Assembly (NCBI GenBank): GCA_045661305.1
Contig: JAZRFJ010000036.1
Coordinates: 1 to 64,000, forward strand
Source: UMGS1840 sp045661305
GTDB lineage: Bacteria > Bacillota > Clostridia > UMGS1840
Length of the DNA: 64,000 nucleotides
Reading direction: 5' to 3'
The number at the start of each line of letters is the position of its first letter. The stretch's first letter is position 1. The notes beneath the pieces were generated by a model. It was not told where the DNA came from. It searched no databases and saw only the letters and a program-made list of their open reading frames with translations. The position numbers and the translations under genes are program-made. This document shows positions 17,625 through 27,898 of this stretch, piece after piece.

Positions 17625-19229
17625 TTATTTATCTTTTCTTCTGTAATCCGGTAAAAGCTTAGGTGAAACAACATCTGTTTTTATGCCTGCTTCTTTAGCT
17701 TCCTGAGCATATTTCTTAACATGGTCTAAAGTTAATTTGCCAACCTTAACAGATTTGAACTTATCTCCGGCACTCTTTCCTGCGTTTCTTCCGAATACGA
17801 TAATATCCAAAAGTGAGTTACCCATAAGTCTGTTTCTTCCGTGAATACCTCCAACAGCTTCGCCTGCAACATAGAGGTTTTCAATATCACTCATACCGTC
17901 ATCAGTAATTTTGATACCACCGTTCTGGTAATGAAGTGTAGGATAAATGAGGATAGGCTCTTTACGGATATCAATTCCGTATTTACCAAACATTCTCATC
18001 ATAGCAGGAATTCTCTTTTCGATTGTTCCCTCTCCGCCTTTTAATTCAATCATAGGAGTATCAAGCCAGATTCCGTAACCGTTAGGTGTAGGAACACCGT
18101 TACCTCTGTCTGAACATTCTCTGATAACTGAAGAAGCACAAACATCTCTTGTCTCTAACGGATGCATAAATACTTCTCCGTTTACATTTACAAGCTTAGC
18201 ACCGAGTGAACGAACTTTTTCAGTAACGAGTGCACCGAAAATCTGTTCAGGGAATGCTGCACCTGTTGGGTGATACTGTAATGTATCCTGATATAAGAGT
18301 CTTGCACCTGCTCTGTAAGCAAGAACAAGTCCGTCTGCAGTTGCACCATAGTGGTTAGATGTTGGGAAGCCCTGATAGTGCATTCTTCCTGCACCGCCTG
18401 TTGCAATAATAACTGTTTTTGCTTTTGCAACAAGGTATTCACCTGTTTCCATGTTAAGAAGAACTGCACCTGCAGCTGCACCCTTATCGTCTAAAATAAG
18501 TTCAACTGCTGCTGTGAAATCTACAACAGGAATTTCACGGTTCAAAACTTCGTCACGAAGTGTTCTCATGATTTCAGCACCGCTATAATCCTTTGCAGCG
18601 TGCATTCTTTTTCTTGATGTACCACCACCGTGTGTTGTGACCATTGTACCATCAGGCATTTTATCAAATTCAACACCAAGCTCATTAAGCCATTTTATAG
18701 CTTCAGGGGCATCGTTTACGAGTTTATAAAGAAGGTCTTTCTGTGCTGCAAAATGACCGCCACCGAATGCGTCAATAAAGTGAATATAAGGTGAATCGTT
18801 TGGCTTATCAGCAGCCTGAATACCGCCTTCTGCCATCATTGTATTGGCATCACCTATTCTTAATTTTGTAACAATCATTACATTTGCACCCTTGTTATGT
18901 GCTTCGATAGCGGCAGATGAACCTGCACCGCCTCCGCCTATAACAAGAACATCTACATCATAGTCAGGATTTTTAAGGTCAATTTTTTCTTTTGCAATTC
19001 TTGAATTACCCTGTAAGAGTGCAACAAGCTCTTTAGGTGCTTTCTGTCCTTTATTTGGCCCGATTTTGATTTCATCAAATTCTTCTTCTCTGTAGTCAGG
19101 GTGATATGTTTTTAAAAGTTCAGATTTTTCATCTGCTGTCATTCTTTTTGGTTCTAAAGCCGCGTTTGCAGCTCTTGCAGCCTCAACCTTTTTGATTGAT
19201 TCCTGCATTTCAACTGAATATGCTGACAT
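17625..19229 (-). CDS. frdA: Fumarate reductase flavoprotein subunit (soluble type)
   Basis: The 534-residue protein has a ~90-residue N-terminal extension, a Rossmann FAD motif VIGGGGAGSSAA (~96-107), HGGGTSRKRMH (~200-210), the active-site LQYHPTG (~318-323), TEKVRSLGA (~336) with the Arg of the substrate site, and HGRNRLMGNSL near the C-terminus. The histidine that binds FAD covalently in membrane-type FrdA (SHT in that segment) is absent: the segment here is GDANTMMAEGG (~126-136), so FAD is probably non-covalent, as in L-aspartate oxidase and methanogen TfrA. No membrane anchor gene accompanies it. L-aspartate oxidase is the main alternative, but the FrdB partner and fumC argue for fumarate reduction. 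Confidence 0.88.
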   Translation of the reverse strand: MSAYSVEMQESIKKVEAARAANAALEPKRMTADEKSELLKTYHPDYREEEFDEIKIGPNKGQKAPKELVALLQGNSRIAKEKIDLKNPDYDVDVLVIGGGGAGSSAAIEAHNKGANVMIVTKLRIGDANTMMAEGGIQAADKPNDSPYIHFIDAFGGGHFAAQKDLLYKLVNDAPEAIKWLNELGVEFDKMPDGTMVTTHGGGTSRKRMHAAKDYSGAEIMRTLRDEVLNREIPVVDFTAAVELILDDKGAAAGAVLLNMETGEYLVAKAKTVIIATGGAGRMHYQGFPTSNHYGATADGLVLAYRAGARLLYQDTLQYHPTGAAFPEQIFGALVTEKVRSLGAKLVNVNGEVFMHPLETRDVCASSVIRECSDRGNGVPTPNGYGIWLDTPMIELKGGEGTIEKRIPAMMRMFGKYGIDIRKEPILIYPTLHYQNGGIKITDDGMSDIENLYVAGEAVGGIHGRNRLMGNSLLDIIVFGRNAGKSAGDKFKSVKVGKLTLDHVKKYAQEAKEAGIKTDVVSPKLLPDYRRKDK

Positions 19230-19241
19230 TTTTATTCCCTC

Positions 19242-19916
19242 CTATGCTTCAATTTCTCTGTTATTATAGAGTTCTTTCATTTCTTCGATAGGCTTCTGCA
19301 TGAGTTCCTCTAAAAGTTCTTTGAAAGTACCGTCATTAATTTCCTTTACTCTGTCCTCAAGATGCTGTGTCTTTGGAGCAAGGTATTTTCCGTTTAATCT
19401 TCTTGCCAACAAAGAAACCTGTGGATGAGAAATACCAGCCGGACATCTTGATGAACAACAGCCGCACATTACGCAGTCAAATGATTCTTCAGCACATTTT
19501 TCATATTCGCCTCTCTGTGCATAAGCAATATACTGCATAACATTAAGTCCCTGAGTACAGCTGTTTGTACAAGCATTACAGCCGATACAAGCATATATTT
19601 CAGGATAAAGCTGCATCATAATCTGCTCTGTCGGAGCGATTTTTTCAATATCATAAATTTCTTTAACAAGCGGGAAGAAAGGTAAGGTTGCAACATACAT
19701 ATCGTTCTCAACCTTTGTTGAGCATGCAAGACAAACCTTGAGCTCTTTATCGCCTTTAATTCTGTAAATTGTTGCACAGGCACCGCAGAAACCGTTACGG
19801 CAACCGCAACCTCTGACTAACTGATAGCCTGCATATTCCATAGCGCCCATAATTGTAAGGCTTTCAGGAACTTCGTATTTTTTTCCGAATAAATATACAT
19901 TAACCATGTTTTCCAT
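19242..19916 (-). CDS. frdB: Fumarate reductase iron-sulfur subunit (FrdB/TfrB N-terminal type)
   Basis: 224 residues. A plant-type [2Fe-2S] domain (CGCRNGFCGAC, Cys37-47, plus Cys62) is followed by two 4Fe-4S motifs (CIGCNACTNSC, 110-120; CVMCGCCSSRC, 148-158). This is the electron conduit to FrdA, 12 bp downstream. Methanogen TfrB continues into an HdrB-like CCG domain; this protein stops before it, and HdrB is supplied by a separate gene of the same operon (25627-26418). There is no transmembrane segment and no quinone-site partner. AAGGAG precedes the ATG at 19916. Confidence 0.88.
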   Translation of the reverse strand: MENMVNVYLFGKKYEVPESLTIMGAMEYAGYQLVRGCGCRNGFCGACATIYRIKGDKELKVCLACSTKVENDMYVATLPFFPLVKEIYDIEKIAPTEQIMMQLYPEIYACIGCNACTNSCTQGLNVMQYIAYAQRGEYEKCAEESFDCVMCGCCSSRCPAGISHPQVSLLARRLNGKYLAPKTQHLEDRVKEINDGTFKELLEELMQKPIEEMKELYNNREIEA

Positions 19917-19963
19917 GTTACGCTACTCCTTTTTTAAATTTTCAATTTAAGATAAACTGCTTT

Positions 19964-20800
19964 TTAATATTCGTTTGGTAATTCATCAAGCTGATCACAA
20001 CGGAAAACAGGACCGTCTTTACAAACATATTTTGAACCTATGTTACATCTTCCGCATTTTCCAACGCCGCATTTCATTCTTAATTCCATAGTTGTGAATA
20101 CCTGAGTTTTATTAAATCCAAGCTCCTGCAAGCCTGCAAGAGTAAACTTAATCATGATAGGTGGTCCGCAGATAATAACTGTTTTATCTGTTGAGAAGTT
20201 AAGCTCCTTAACATAGTTAGGAACAAAACCTACATGACCGTCCCAGCCTTCCTGTTCACGGTCTATTGTAAGGTGAACATTTATTCCGTCCTCCTTGCAC
20301 CACTCATTTATAATTTCATTGTAGTCTACAAGGTCATCCTTACTTCTTGAGCCGTAAACTATATCAACCTTTCCGTAATTTCCTCTGTTTGCTCTTACAT
20401 AGTTGATTACACTTCTTAAAGGAGCAAGTCCGATACCGCCGGCAACAAAGAGTAAATCTTTGCCCTTAAAGTCAGCTTCAACAGGAAAACCGTTTCCATA
20501 TGGTCCTCTTATTGTAACCTGCTGTCCTACCTCCATCTGATGAAGCCATTCAGTAAGACAACCGCATTTTTTAATTGAAAATTCCATAAAAGCGGTATTT
20601 GTAGGTGAAGATGTTATAGAAAACATCGCCTCTCCTACTCCAGGAATTGAGAGCATAGCACACTGTCCCGGAATATGTTTGAAAACAACGCCACCGTCCA
20701 AAGCTTCAACTCTGAATGTTTTTACATCAGGAGTATCAATTCTTATGTCTGTTACAACACCAAGATGCGGTATAAGCGCTTCATTTGTAAGTTGTGCCAT
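19964..20800 (-). CDS. flxA: FAD/NAD(P)-binding and [2Fe-2S] oxidoreductase (FlxA/AsrB-like)
   Basis: The 278-residue ferredoxin-reductase-fold protein has an FAD domain (GPYGNGF), an NAD domain (FVAGGIGLAPLRSVI and CGPPIMIKFT) and a C-terminal [2Fe-2S] site (CGVGKCGRCNIG ... C). It resembles the gamma subunit of NiFe hydrogenases, AsrB and FlxA. In Flx-Hdr systems FlxA is the NADH entry point. Its ATG overlaps the stop of the preceding gene (TAATG), which implies coupled synthesis. NADH rather than NADPH specificity is inferred from context only. Confidence 0.85.
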   Translation of the reverse strand: MAQLTNEALIPHLGVVTDIRIDTPDVKTFRVEALDGGVVFKHIPGQCAMLSIPGVGEAMFSITSSPTNTAFMEFSIKKCGCLTEWLHQMEVGQQVTIRGPYGNGFPVEADFKGKDLLFVAGGIGLAPLRSVINYVRANRGNYGKVDIVYGSRSKDDLVDYNEIINEWCKEDGINVHLTIDREQEGWDGHVGFVPNYVKELNFSTDKTVIICGPPIMIKFTLAGLQELGFNKTQVFTTMELRMKCGVGKCGRCNIGSKYVCKDGPVFRCDQLDELPNEY

Positions 20801-21822
20801 TATTTATTCACCCCCAAAGTTTTTGCTACTTTAACAATATTCATGGAAATCGGGCATTTGCTTAAGCATCTTCCACAACCTACGCAACCGTATTCACCGT
20901 TGTTGTTTGCAGGGAAATACACAAGCTTGTGCATAAATCTTTGTCTGAATCTTTCTAACTGACTTGTTCTCGGATTTCCGTGTGCCATTTTTGTAAAATC
21001 ACTGTACATACATGAATCCCAGCATCTGAATCTCTGTACACCGTTTCCTGTGTCAAAATCTTTTATGTCATAACACTGGCATGTAGGACAAACAAAAGTA
21101 CAGGTTCCGCATCCTAAACAAGCTTTATAAAGCTCTTTCCATTTTTCTGAATTGAAAAGCTCATTAAGATGTTCACCGTCAAAGCCCTCAAGATTAAGGT
21201 CAGATAAAGGAAGCTTTCCGATAATTGCTTTAATATCTTCTTTCAAAGCTTCTACAACCTTTTCATCGCCTTTTTCAAAAACATCTTTAACCTTATCTGT
21301 AAGCTCTTCACCTTTTTTGGTGTTAGCCTTCCAGTAAAGATAACCATCTTTTACCCATGTTGAAATATCACCTAAGCCATCAGATGCATCAATGCCGAAA
21401 GCACTGCAGAAGCAGGTTTCTTCAGGCTCATTACAAGCCATTGAAATAATAACACCTTTTTCTCTTTTAGCTTTATAGTATGAGTCAACAGGGTCAGATA
21501 AAAATACCTTGTCTAAAATATCAAAGCTTCTTACATCACAAGCTTTAACACCGAAAATAACAAATTCTTTTACATCAACATCAGGACTTTCTATTGAGAT
21601 GTTCTTACCCTCAACCTTAAAAGAAACAAGGTCTTCAGTCTGTGGGAAGAATAAATCCTTTGCAGATTTATTTGTGTTAAGGCAATCAATTCTTACTTCA
21701 CTTCCGTCTTCCCATTTGTAAAATTCAACTTTTCCTCCCTTTTCGATAGGAGCATAAATATTATCAAAAGAATTTATTTTTTCAAATAATTTGTTTAAAC
21801 TGTTTACAGAAAGTTTTAACAT
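20800..21822 (-). CDS. Iron-sulfur electron-transfer subunit of the Flx module (AsrA/FlxB-C type)
   Basis: 340 residues with two C-terminal 4Fe-4S motifs (CLGCGTCTFVCPTCQC and CVGCGRCLSKCPIS) after a ~220-residue N-terminal domain that contains Cys-rich loops (GVKACDVRSFD, ACNEPEETCFCSAFG). It resembles anaerobic sulfite reductase subunit A and hydrogenase beta subunits. It is predicted to relay electrons between the FAD/NAD subunit and HdrA or MvhD. It overlaps both neighbours by one to three bases. I cannot decide whether it corresponds to FlxB or FlxC. Confidence 0.8.
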   Translation of the reverse strand: MLKLSVNSLNKLFEKINSFDNIYAPIEKGGKVEFYKWEDGSEVRIDCLNTNKSAKDLFFPQTEDLVSFKVEGKNISIESPDVDVKEFVIFGVKACDVRSFDILDKVFLSDPVDSYYKAKREKGVIISMACNEPEETCFCSAFGIDASDGLGDISTWVKDGYLYWKANTKKGEELTDKVKDVFEKGDEKVVEALKEDIKAIIGKLPLSDLNLEGFDGEHLNELFNSEKWKELYKACLGCGTCTFVCPTCQCYDIKDFDTGNGVQRFRCWDSCMYSDFTKMAHGNPRTSQLERFRQRFMHKLVYFPANNNGEYGCVGCGRCLSKCPISMNIVKVAKTLGVNK

Positions 21823-22793
21823 TATGCATTTCCCCTTTCCATAACAATACTTGGCTCAGCATCTTCTTTTGTATAAGATGTGAGTGGTCCTTTTGCCTCA
21901 GCATCTTCTCCTGCCTGATATTCACCGTAAAGCTCATTTGCATCTTTGATGAATTTTCTGTTAAGAAGATGAAGCGGTATATTCTGCGGACATACTCTTG
22001 AACATTCTCCGCAGTCTGTACAACGACCTGCAACATGGAATGCTCTTATAATGTGGAACATGTTTTCTTCAAATGTATCAGCATTAGCCTTAGAATTTAC
22101 GCCAACCTGTTCGTTGTCAAAAATACATTTTGTGCATGAACAAGCAGGACAAACATTTCTGCATGCGTTACAACGGATACATTTTGAAAGCTGTTCTCTC
22201 CAGAATTCATATCTTTCGTCTGCAGTCATATTTTCAAGCTTTTCAACTTCTGAAAATTTATCGTTTTCAGTGTTCAATTCGCCTTCATCACCAACCAATT
22301 CGTCATAAACAAAATGCTTTTTACCCTTACAGGAGATACATTTTTCAAGTAACACTTCACTTTTTTTGCATTTTTTCTCACCATAAATTGTTTCAACGGT
22401 TACATCATCACCGTCAACTTTAACATCTGTGATACCTTTAATGCCGAGTGCTCTTATTTTTTCAATATCAATCATGCCATCGCAAGGAATGCCTACAACA
22501 TGGATATTTTCTCTTATAATTCTGTGTTCCTTTAAAAGCTCATTAAAGCTATAAGTGTCGCAAGGCTTTAAAAGAACAGCAACTTTTCCCTCATTTTTGG
22601 AGTCTAAGATAAGATATTTGCTCAAATTTGCTGCACAAAAATCGTCATAGCAAAAATCTGCTGCATTTTCCTTTGTGAAAACATATGGAGTTTTATCATA
22701 AAAGAATTCGCCGTTTTTCCAGCCGATAACTCTTGCTACCGCTTCACTTTCGAGCAAAGAATTTACTTTTTCAATAATTAATTCTTTTTGCAT
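21822..22793 (-). CDS. Iron-sulfur subunit of the Flx module, second copy type
   Basis: About 323 residues from the ATG at 22793, which overlaps the preceding stop (TGATG) and follows TGAGGTG by six bases; the GTG at 22802 is less likely. Contains VLLKPCDTYSFNEL, a CISCKGKKH loop and two 4Fe-4S motifs (CIRCNACRNVCPACSC and CTDCGECSRVCPQNIP). Related to FrhB/AsrA-like electron carriers and to the next subunit downstream. Role: electron relay in the Flx-Hdr complex, by context. Confidence 0.8.
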   Translation of the reverse strand: MQKELIIEKVNSLLESEAVARVIGWKNGEFFYDKTPYVFTKENAADFCYDDFCAANLSKYLILDSKNEGKVAVLLKPCDTYSFNELLKEHRIIRENIHVVGIPCDGMIDIEKIRALGIKGITDVKVDGDDVTVETIYGEKKCKKSEVLLEKCISCKGKKHFVYDELVGDEGELNTENDKFSEVEKLENMTADERYEFWREQLSKCIRCNACRNVCPACSCTKCIFDNEQVGVNSKANADTFEENMFHIIRAFHVAGRCTDCGECSRVCPQNIPLHLLNRKFIKDANELYGEYQAGEDAEAKGPLTSYTKEDAEPSIVMERGNA

Positions 22794-23230
22794 CATTTGC
22801 ACCTCAAATCCTCCAATCTCTTGTTTTCTCCGAGCTCACAGATTGTTTCTGCAAATTCGTTCATAGTGTTTGAAAATTTAACACCCTCAGCAGCACTAAT
22901 CCATTCAACTCTTGTTCTTTCTCTTTCAATACCAAGATAATCAAGCATACTAAAGAGTAATGTCATTCTTCTTCTTGCAAAATAGTTTCCTGAAGTATAG
23001 TGGCAATCCCCAGGATGACAGCCGGCAATGATAACACCGTCAGCACCTCTCTGGAACGCTCTTAAAATAAAAAGCGGATTAACACGGCATGAGCATGGTA
23101 CTCTTATTACCTTTACATTTGCAGGATATGCAAGTCTGCTTGTTCCTGCCAAGTCAGCACCGGCATAACTACACCAGTTACAGCAGAAAGCAACTATTAA
23201 TGGTTTATGTTCTTTATTATTTATCGACAT
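22793..23230 (-). CDS. flxD: MvhD/FlxD-like [2Fe-2S] subunit
   Basis: 145 residues of the hydrogenase iron-sulfur subunit family: FCCNWCSYAGADLAG, VRVPCSCRVNP, IIAGCHPGDCHY and NYFARRRM. MvhD connects an electron donor (NiFe hydrogenase or Flx) to HdrA in bifurcating complexes. It overlaps the 3' end of hdrA by 10 bp. No NiFe hydrogenase genes lie in this cluster, so the donor module here is the Flx-type set downstream. Confidence 0.9.
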   Translation of the reverse strand: MSINNKEHKPLIVAFCCNWCSYAGADLAGTSRLAYPANVKVIRVPCSCRVNPLFILRAFQRGADGVIIAGCHPGDCHYTSGNYFARRRMTLLFSMLDYLGIERERTRVEWISAAEGVKFSNTMNEFAETICELGENKRLEDLRCK

Positions 23231-25206
23231 ATTGCATCTACCTCCGCTATAATCTGTTTTGTTGAGAAGCCTTTAAGGTCCATAGCACTTGATGGACAAG
23301 TAACTGTACAAGCACCGCAACCCTGACATACAGCTTCATTTACAACTGCAACTCTTCTTGTTTCAACACCGCCAGGAATTCTATATTCTTTATAAGCATA
23401 TTCAATAGCACCGTAAGGACAAACCTTAGCACAATTTGAACATCCGTTACAAAGCATTTCGTCACTGTGTGCAACACATGGGTTACATGAAAGCTTATCT
23501 TTCGCAAGAAGTCCGATAACCTTAGCTGCAGCGGCACTTGCCTGTGCAACTGTTTCAGGAATATCTTTCGGTCCCTGGCATACACCTGACAAGAACACAC
23601 CTGCTGTTGGGCTTTCAACCGGTTTTAATTTCGGATGTGCTTCTGTCAAGAAGTTATTTGTATCAATACTTGCTGTAAGGAGTGTCGCAATATCTTTTGC
23701 TGATGGGTCCGGCTCAATAGCAGCAGCCAAAACAACGAGGTCAGCTTCAATATTAATCTGTTCATTTGAAATAAGGTCTGAACCCTGTACTAAAAGCTTA
23801 TCGCCTTTTTGAGCAACCTTACCAACCATACCTTTGATATAGTCTACGCCATACTGTTCAACAGCTCTTCTGTAAAACTCGTCAAAGTTTTTACCTGGTG
23901 TACGAACATCAATATAAAATACATGAACTTCGGTATCAGGATATTTTTCTCTGATAAGCATAGCATGTTTAGCTGTGTACATACAGCAGATTTTTGAACA
24001 ATAAGGCTTACCGCAGCCTGAAGTATCACGGGAGCCTACACACTGAACAAATACGATAGTGTGCGGATGCTTTCCGTCACTTGGACGAAGAAGTGTTCCC
24101 TTTGTAGGGCCTGCAGCATTCATAAGTCTTTCAAGCTCTAAAGATGTTACAACATCAGGACACATTGAATATGAAAATTCATCAAAATTCTCAAGTGAGA
24201 TAGGATTATATCCTGTTGCAACAACGATAGCACCGTACTGTCTTTCTAAAATTTCATCTTTCTGTTCAAAATCAATAGCACCTACTCCGCAGTTCATCTG
24301 ACAAAGTCCGCATTTTCCTGTTTTAAATTTGATACAAGCCTTTGTATCAATTACAGGAACATTAGGAATAGCCTGAGCAAACGGAATATAAATAGCGCCT
24401 CTTGTATTAAGACCTAAGTTAAATTCGTTTTTATTTTTCTTTGAAGGACATTTTTCAGTACAGATACCACAGCCTGTACAAATATCCTCTTTAACATATC
24501 TTGCTTTTCTTCTTATATTTACATTGAAGTTACCAACGAAGCCTTTAACAGCGTCAACTTCACTCCAAGTATAAATATTGATATTTTCGTGCTGAGCAGC
24601 TTCAACCATTTTAGGTGTTAAGATACAAGCAGCACAGTCGAGTGTCGGGAAGGTTTTATCAAGCTGAGCCATCTTTCCGCCGATTGTCGGAGATTTTTCA
24701 ACAATATCAACCTCAAAGCCTGCATCAGCTATATCAAGAGCTGACTGAATACCTGCAATACCGCCGCCAATAACTAAAGCTCTTTTTATAACAGGACTTT
24801 CGCCTTCCTGAAGCGGAGCATTAAGCTTTACTTTCGCAATCGCTGTTCTTGCGAGTATAACTGCTTTTTCAGTTCCCTCTTCCACATCTTTATGAATCCA
24901 TGAGCATTGTTCACGGATGTTTGCGATTTCAACCATATAAGGATTAAGTCCTGCAGCTTTAGCAGCTTTTCTGAAAGTAGCTTCATGCATTCTTGGAGAA
25001 CAGGAGCATATTACAACTCCTGTAAGACCGTATTCCTCAATAGCTGTTCTTACTTTTACCTGACCGGCTTCTGAACACATATACTGATAATCCTCAGCAT
25101 ATACTACACCGGGTTCTTTTTTTATTGCTTCAACAACAGCCTTAACATCAACAGTAGCGGCAATGTTGGTTCCGCAATGACATACAAATACACCAATTTT
25201 ATGCAA
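23221..25206 (-). CDS. hdrA: HdrA, electron-bifurcating flavoprotein of heterodisulfide-reductase type
   Basis: 661 residues. N-terminal domain with VCHCGTNIA and CSCSPRMHE, a thioredoxin-reductase-like FAD domain (ALVIGGGIAGIQSAL, then GGKMAQLDKTFPTLDC), an inserted ferredoxin pair (CTGCGICTEKC; CGLCQMNC), and two C-terminal 4Fe-4S motifs (CNGCSNCAKVCPYGA; CQGCGACTVTCPSSA). HdrA holds the bifurcating FAD in known complexes. The start is TTG at 25206, after AAAGGAAGTGAG. It lies between hdrC and the MvhD-like gene, the usual partners. Confidence 0.95.
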   Translation of the reverse strand: MHKIGVFVCHCGTNIAATVDVKAVVEAIKKEPGVVYAEDYQYMCSEAGQVKVRTAIEEYGLTGVVICSCSPRMHEATFRKAAKAAGLNPYMVEIANIREQCSWIHKDVEEGTEKAVILARTAIAKVKLNAPLQEGESPVIKRALVIGGGIAGIQSALDIADAGFEVDIVEKSPTIGGKMAQLDKTFPTLDCAACILTPKMVEAAQHENINIYTWSEVDAVKGFVGNFNVNIRRKARYVKEDICTGCGICTEKCPSKKNKNEFNLGLNTRGAIYIPFAQAIPNVPVIDTKACIKFKTGKCGLCQMNCGVGAIDFEQKDEILERQYGAIVVATGYNPISLENFDEFSYSMCPDVVTSLELERLMNAAGPTKGTLLRPSDGKHPHTIVFVQCVGSRDTSGCGKPYCSKICCMYTAKHAMLIREKYPDTEVHVFYIDVRTPGKNFDEFYRRAVEQYGVDYIKGMVGKVAQKGDKLLVQGSDLISNEQINIEADLVVLAAAIEPDPSAKDIATLLTASIDTNNFLTEAHPKLKPVESPTAGVFLSGVCQGPKDIPETVAQASAAAAKVIGLLAKDKLSCNPCVAHSDEMLCNGCSNCAKVCPYGAIEYAYKEYRIPGGVETRRVAVVNEAVCQGCGACTVTCPSSAMDLKGFSTKQIIAEVDAICR

Positions 25207-25220
25207 TTATCTCACTTCCT

Positions 25221-25613
25221 TTACTTAACAAATTTTCTAAATGCACTCACGATAGCCTGCTGAGGTAATTTCTCGTTAAGCTTTTCGGGTACATCTTCTA
25301 CTTTCATATGATTAAGTCCCTGCTGTCTTACAACTGCAAGCCTTACAGCCTCAACCAATTTTCCTGGCTGAACATCACGAGGGCATCTTTCAACACAAGC
25401 CATGCATGAAAGACAATTCCAGATTGCATTTGACTTCATAAGCTTTTCAATCTGTCCCTTTTCCACCATAGAAACGAACTGATGCGGATGATATTCCATT
25501 TCATCGTATGCAGGGCAAGCACCTGAGCATTTGCCGCATTTCATACATTTTTTAGGTTCAACTCCGCTTATTCTCTTTAAGTTTTCTTTTGTTTCAATTT
25601 TAAATTCCTGCAT
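25221..25613 (-). CDS. hdrC: HdrC, iron-sulfur subunit of heterodisulfide-reductase-type complex
   Basis: 130 residues with two 4Fe-4S motifs (CMKCGKCSGACPAY and CLSCMACVERCPRD), the usual length of soluble HdrC. It carries electrons from HdrA to HdrB. It lies 13 bp downstream of hdrB and 14 bp upstream of hdrA. Confidence 0.94.
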   Translation of the reverse strand: MQEFKIETKENLKRISGVEPKKCMKCGKCSGACPAYDEMEYHPHQFVSMVEKGQIEKLMKSNAIWNCLSCMACVERCPRDVQPGKLVEAVRLAVVRQQGLNHMKVEDVPEKLNEKLPQQAIVSAFRKFVK

Positions 25614-25626
25614 TTTTTCTCCTCCC

Positions 25627-26418
25627 TTACTTTACACCAAGGGCTTCTGCAAGAAGCTGGGTGAAATAATAAATAGGAAGCTTATTATCTGTTGCATTAG
25701 CATCAAGATTATACATACAAAGCGGGCAAGCTGTAATTATTGCTTCAGCACCCATTTGGGTTGCTGACTCTAATATAACATCAACCTTTTTCTTTGCAAG
25801 CTCCTCATTTTCCATAGCAATATATCCGCCGCAACATTCATTACGGTATGGGAATATTACAGGTGTTGCTCCTATTGCCTTTATAAAATCCTCAATAATT
25901 GTAGGATTTTCAGGATTATCAAACTGCATAACCTTTCCCGGTCTTAATAAAAGACAACCGTAATAAGCTGCAATTTTTCTTCCTGTAAGCGGATTTACAA
26001 CTTTCTTCTTAAGTTCATCAAATCCAACCTTATCTCTTAGCATTTCAAGATAATGGATAATATTTGTTTCGCCGGTGTAAGGAACTTCGGGTTTAAGATA
26101 ATTATTTGCTCTTAAACACATATCCTCATTTGTTGCGATTTCGTTATTTACTCTTTTTAATACATTATGACAGGCTGAACAAAGTGTTAGAAGGTCCTGA
26201 CCTTTTTCTCTTGCACTGATAAGAGCACGAACTGAAGAAAGCTTTGAAGCAATTTCGTCTGATGCTGTTGAATAAACACCGCCGCAACACTGCCAGTCAG
26301 GAATTTCTTCCATTGTAATTCCTAAGACTTCAGCTGATTTTCTTGCATAATCGTCAAGCTCTTTAGCCTTGGTTTTTAATGTACAACCCGGATAATAACT
26401 GAAAACCATTTTTTTCAT
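25627..26418 (-). CDS. hdrB: HdrB, CCG-domain catalytic subunit
   Basis: 263 residues with two intact CCG domains: YPGC ... WQCCGG ... CSACH in the first half and YYGC ... ECCGG ... CPLC in the second. These bind the noncubane 4Fe-4S clusters that reduce a disulfide in methanogen HdrB. All the expected cysteines are present, so a redox-active site should form. No DsrC or other obvious disulfide partner is encoded in the cluster; the natural acceptor is unknown. A methanogen heterodisulfide is not expected in a clostridium. Confidence 0.94.
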   Translation of the reverse strand: MKKMVFSYYPGCTLKTKAKELDDYARKSAEVLGITMEEIPDWQCCGGVYSTASDEIASKLSSVRALISAREKGQDLLTLCSACHNVLKRVNNEIATNEDMCLRANNYLKPEVPYTGETNIIHYLEMLRDKVGFDELKKKVVNPLTGRKIAAYYGCLLLRPGKVMQFDNPENPTIIEDFIKAIGATPVIFPYRNECCGGYIAMENEELAKKKVDVILESATQMGAEAIITACPLCMYNLDANATDNKLPIYYFTQLLAEALGVK

Positions 26419-26482
26419 TCCTTTCTTTGTTGTTTATAATGACGACTGCAAAATGCAGTCCAGATTATTTACATTTATATAA

Positions 26483-27847
<1,365 letters not shown>

Positions 27848-27898
27848 AATTTTTTCCTTTCATATCTTTCATTATATATAAGTAAATTTTAAACAACA

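Noticed and set aside
17625..19229. L-aspartate oxidase (NadB) as the name of the flavoprotein
   Set aside because: Non-covalent-FAD segment is shared, but the FrdB partner, fumC and no nadA/nadC nearby favour fumarate reductase.
25627..26418. Methanogen-type heterodisulfide reductase function
   Set aside because: The host is a spore-forming clostridium without CoM/CoB metabolism; only the module type is shared.
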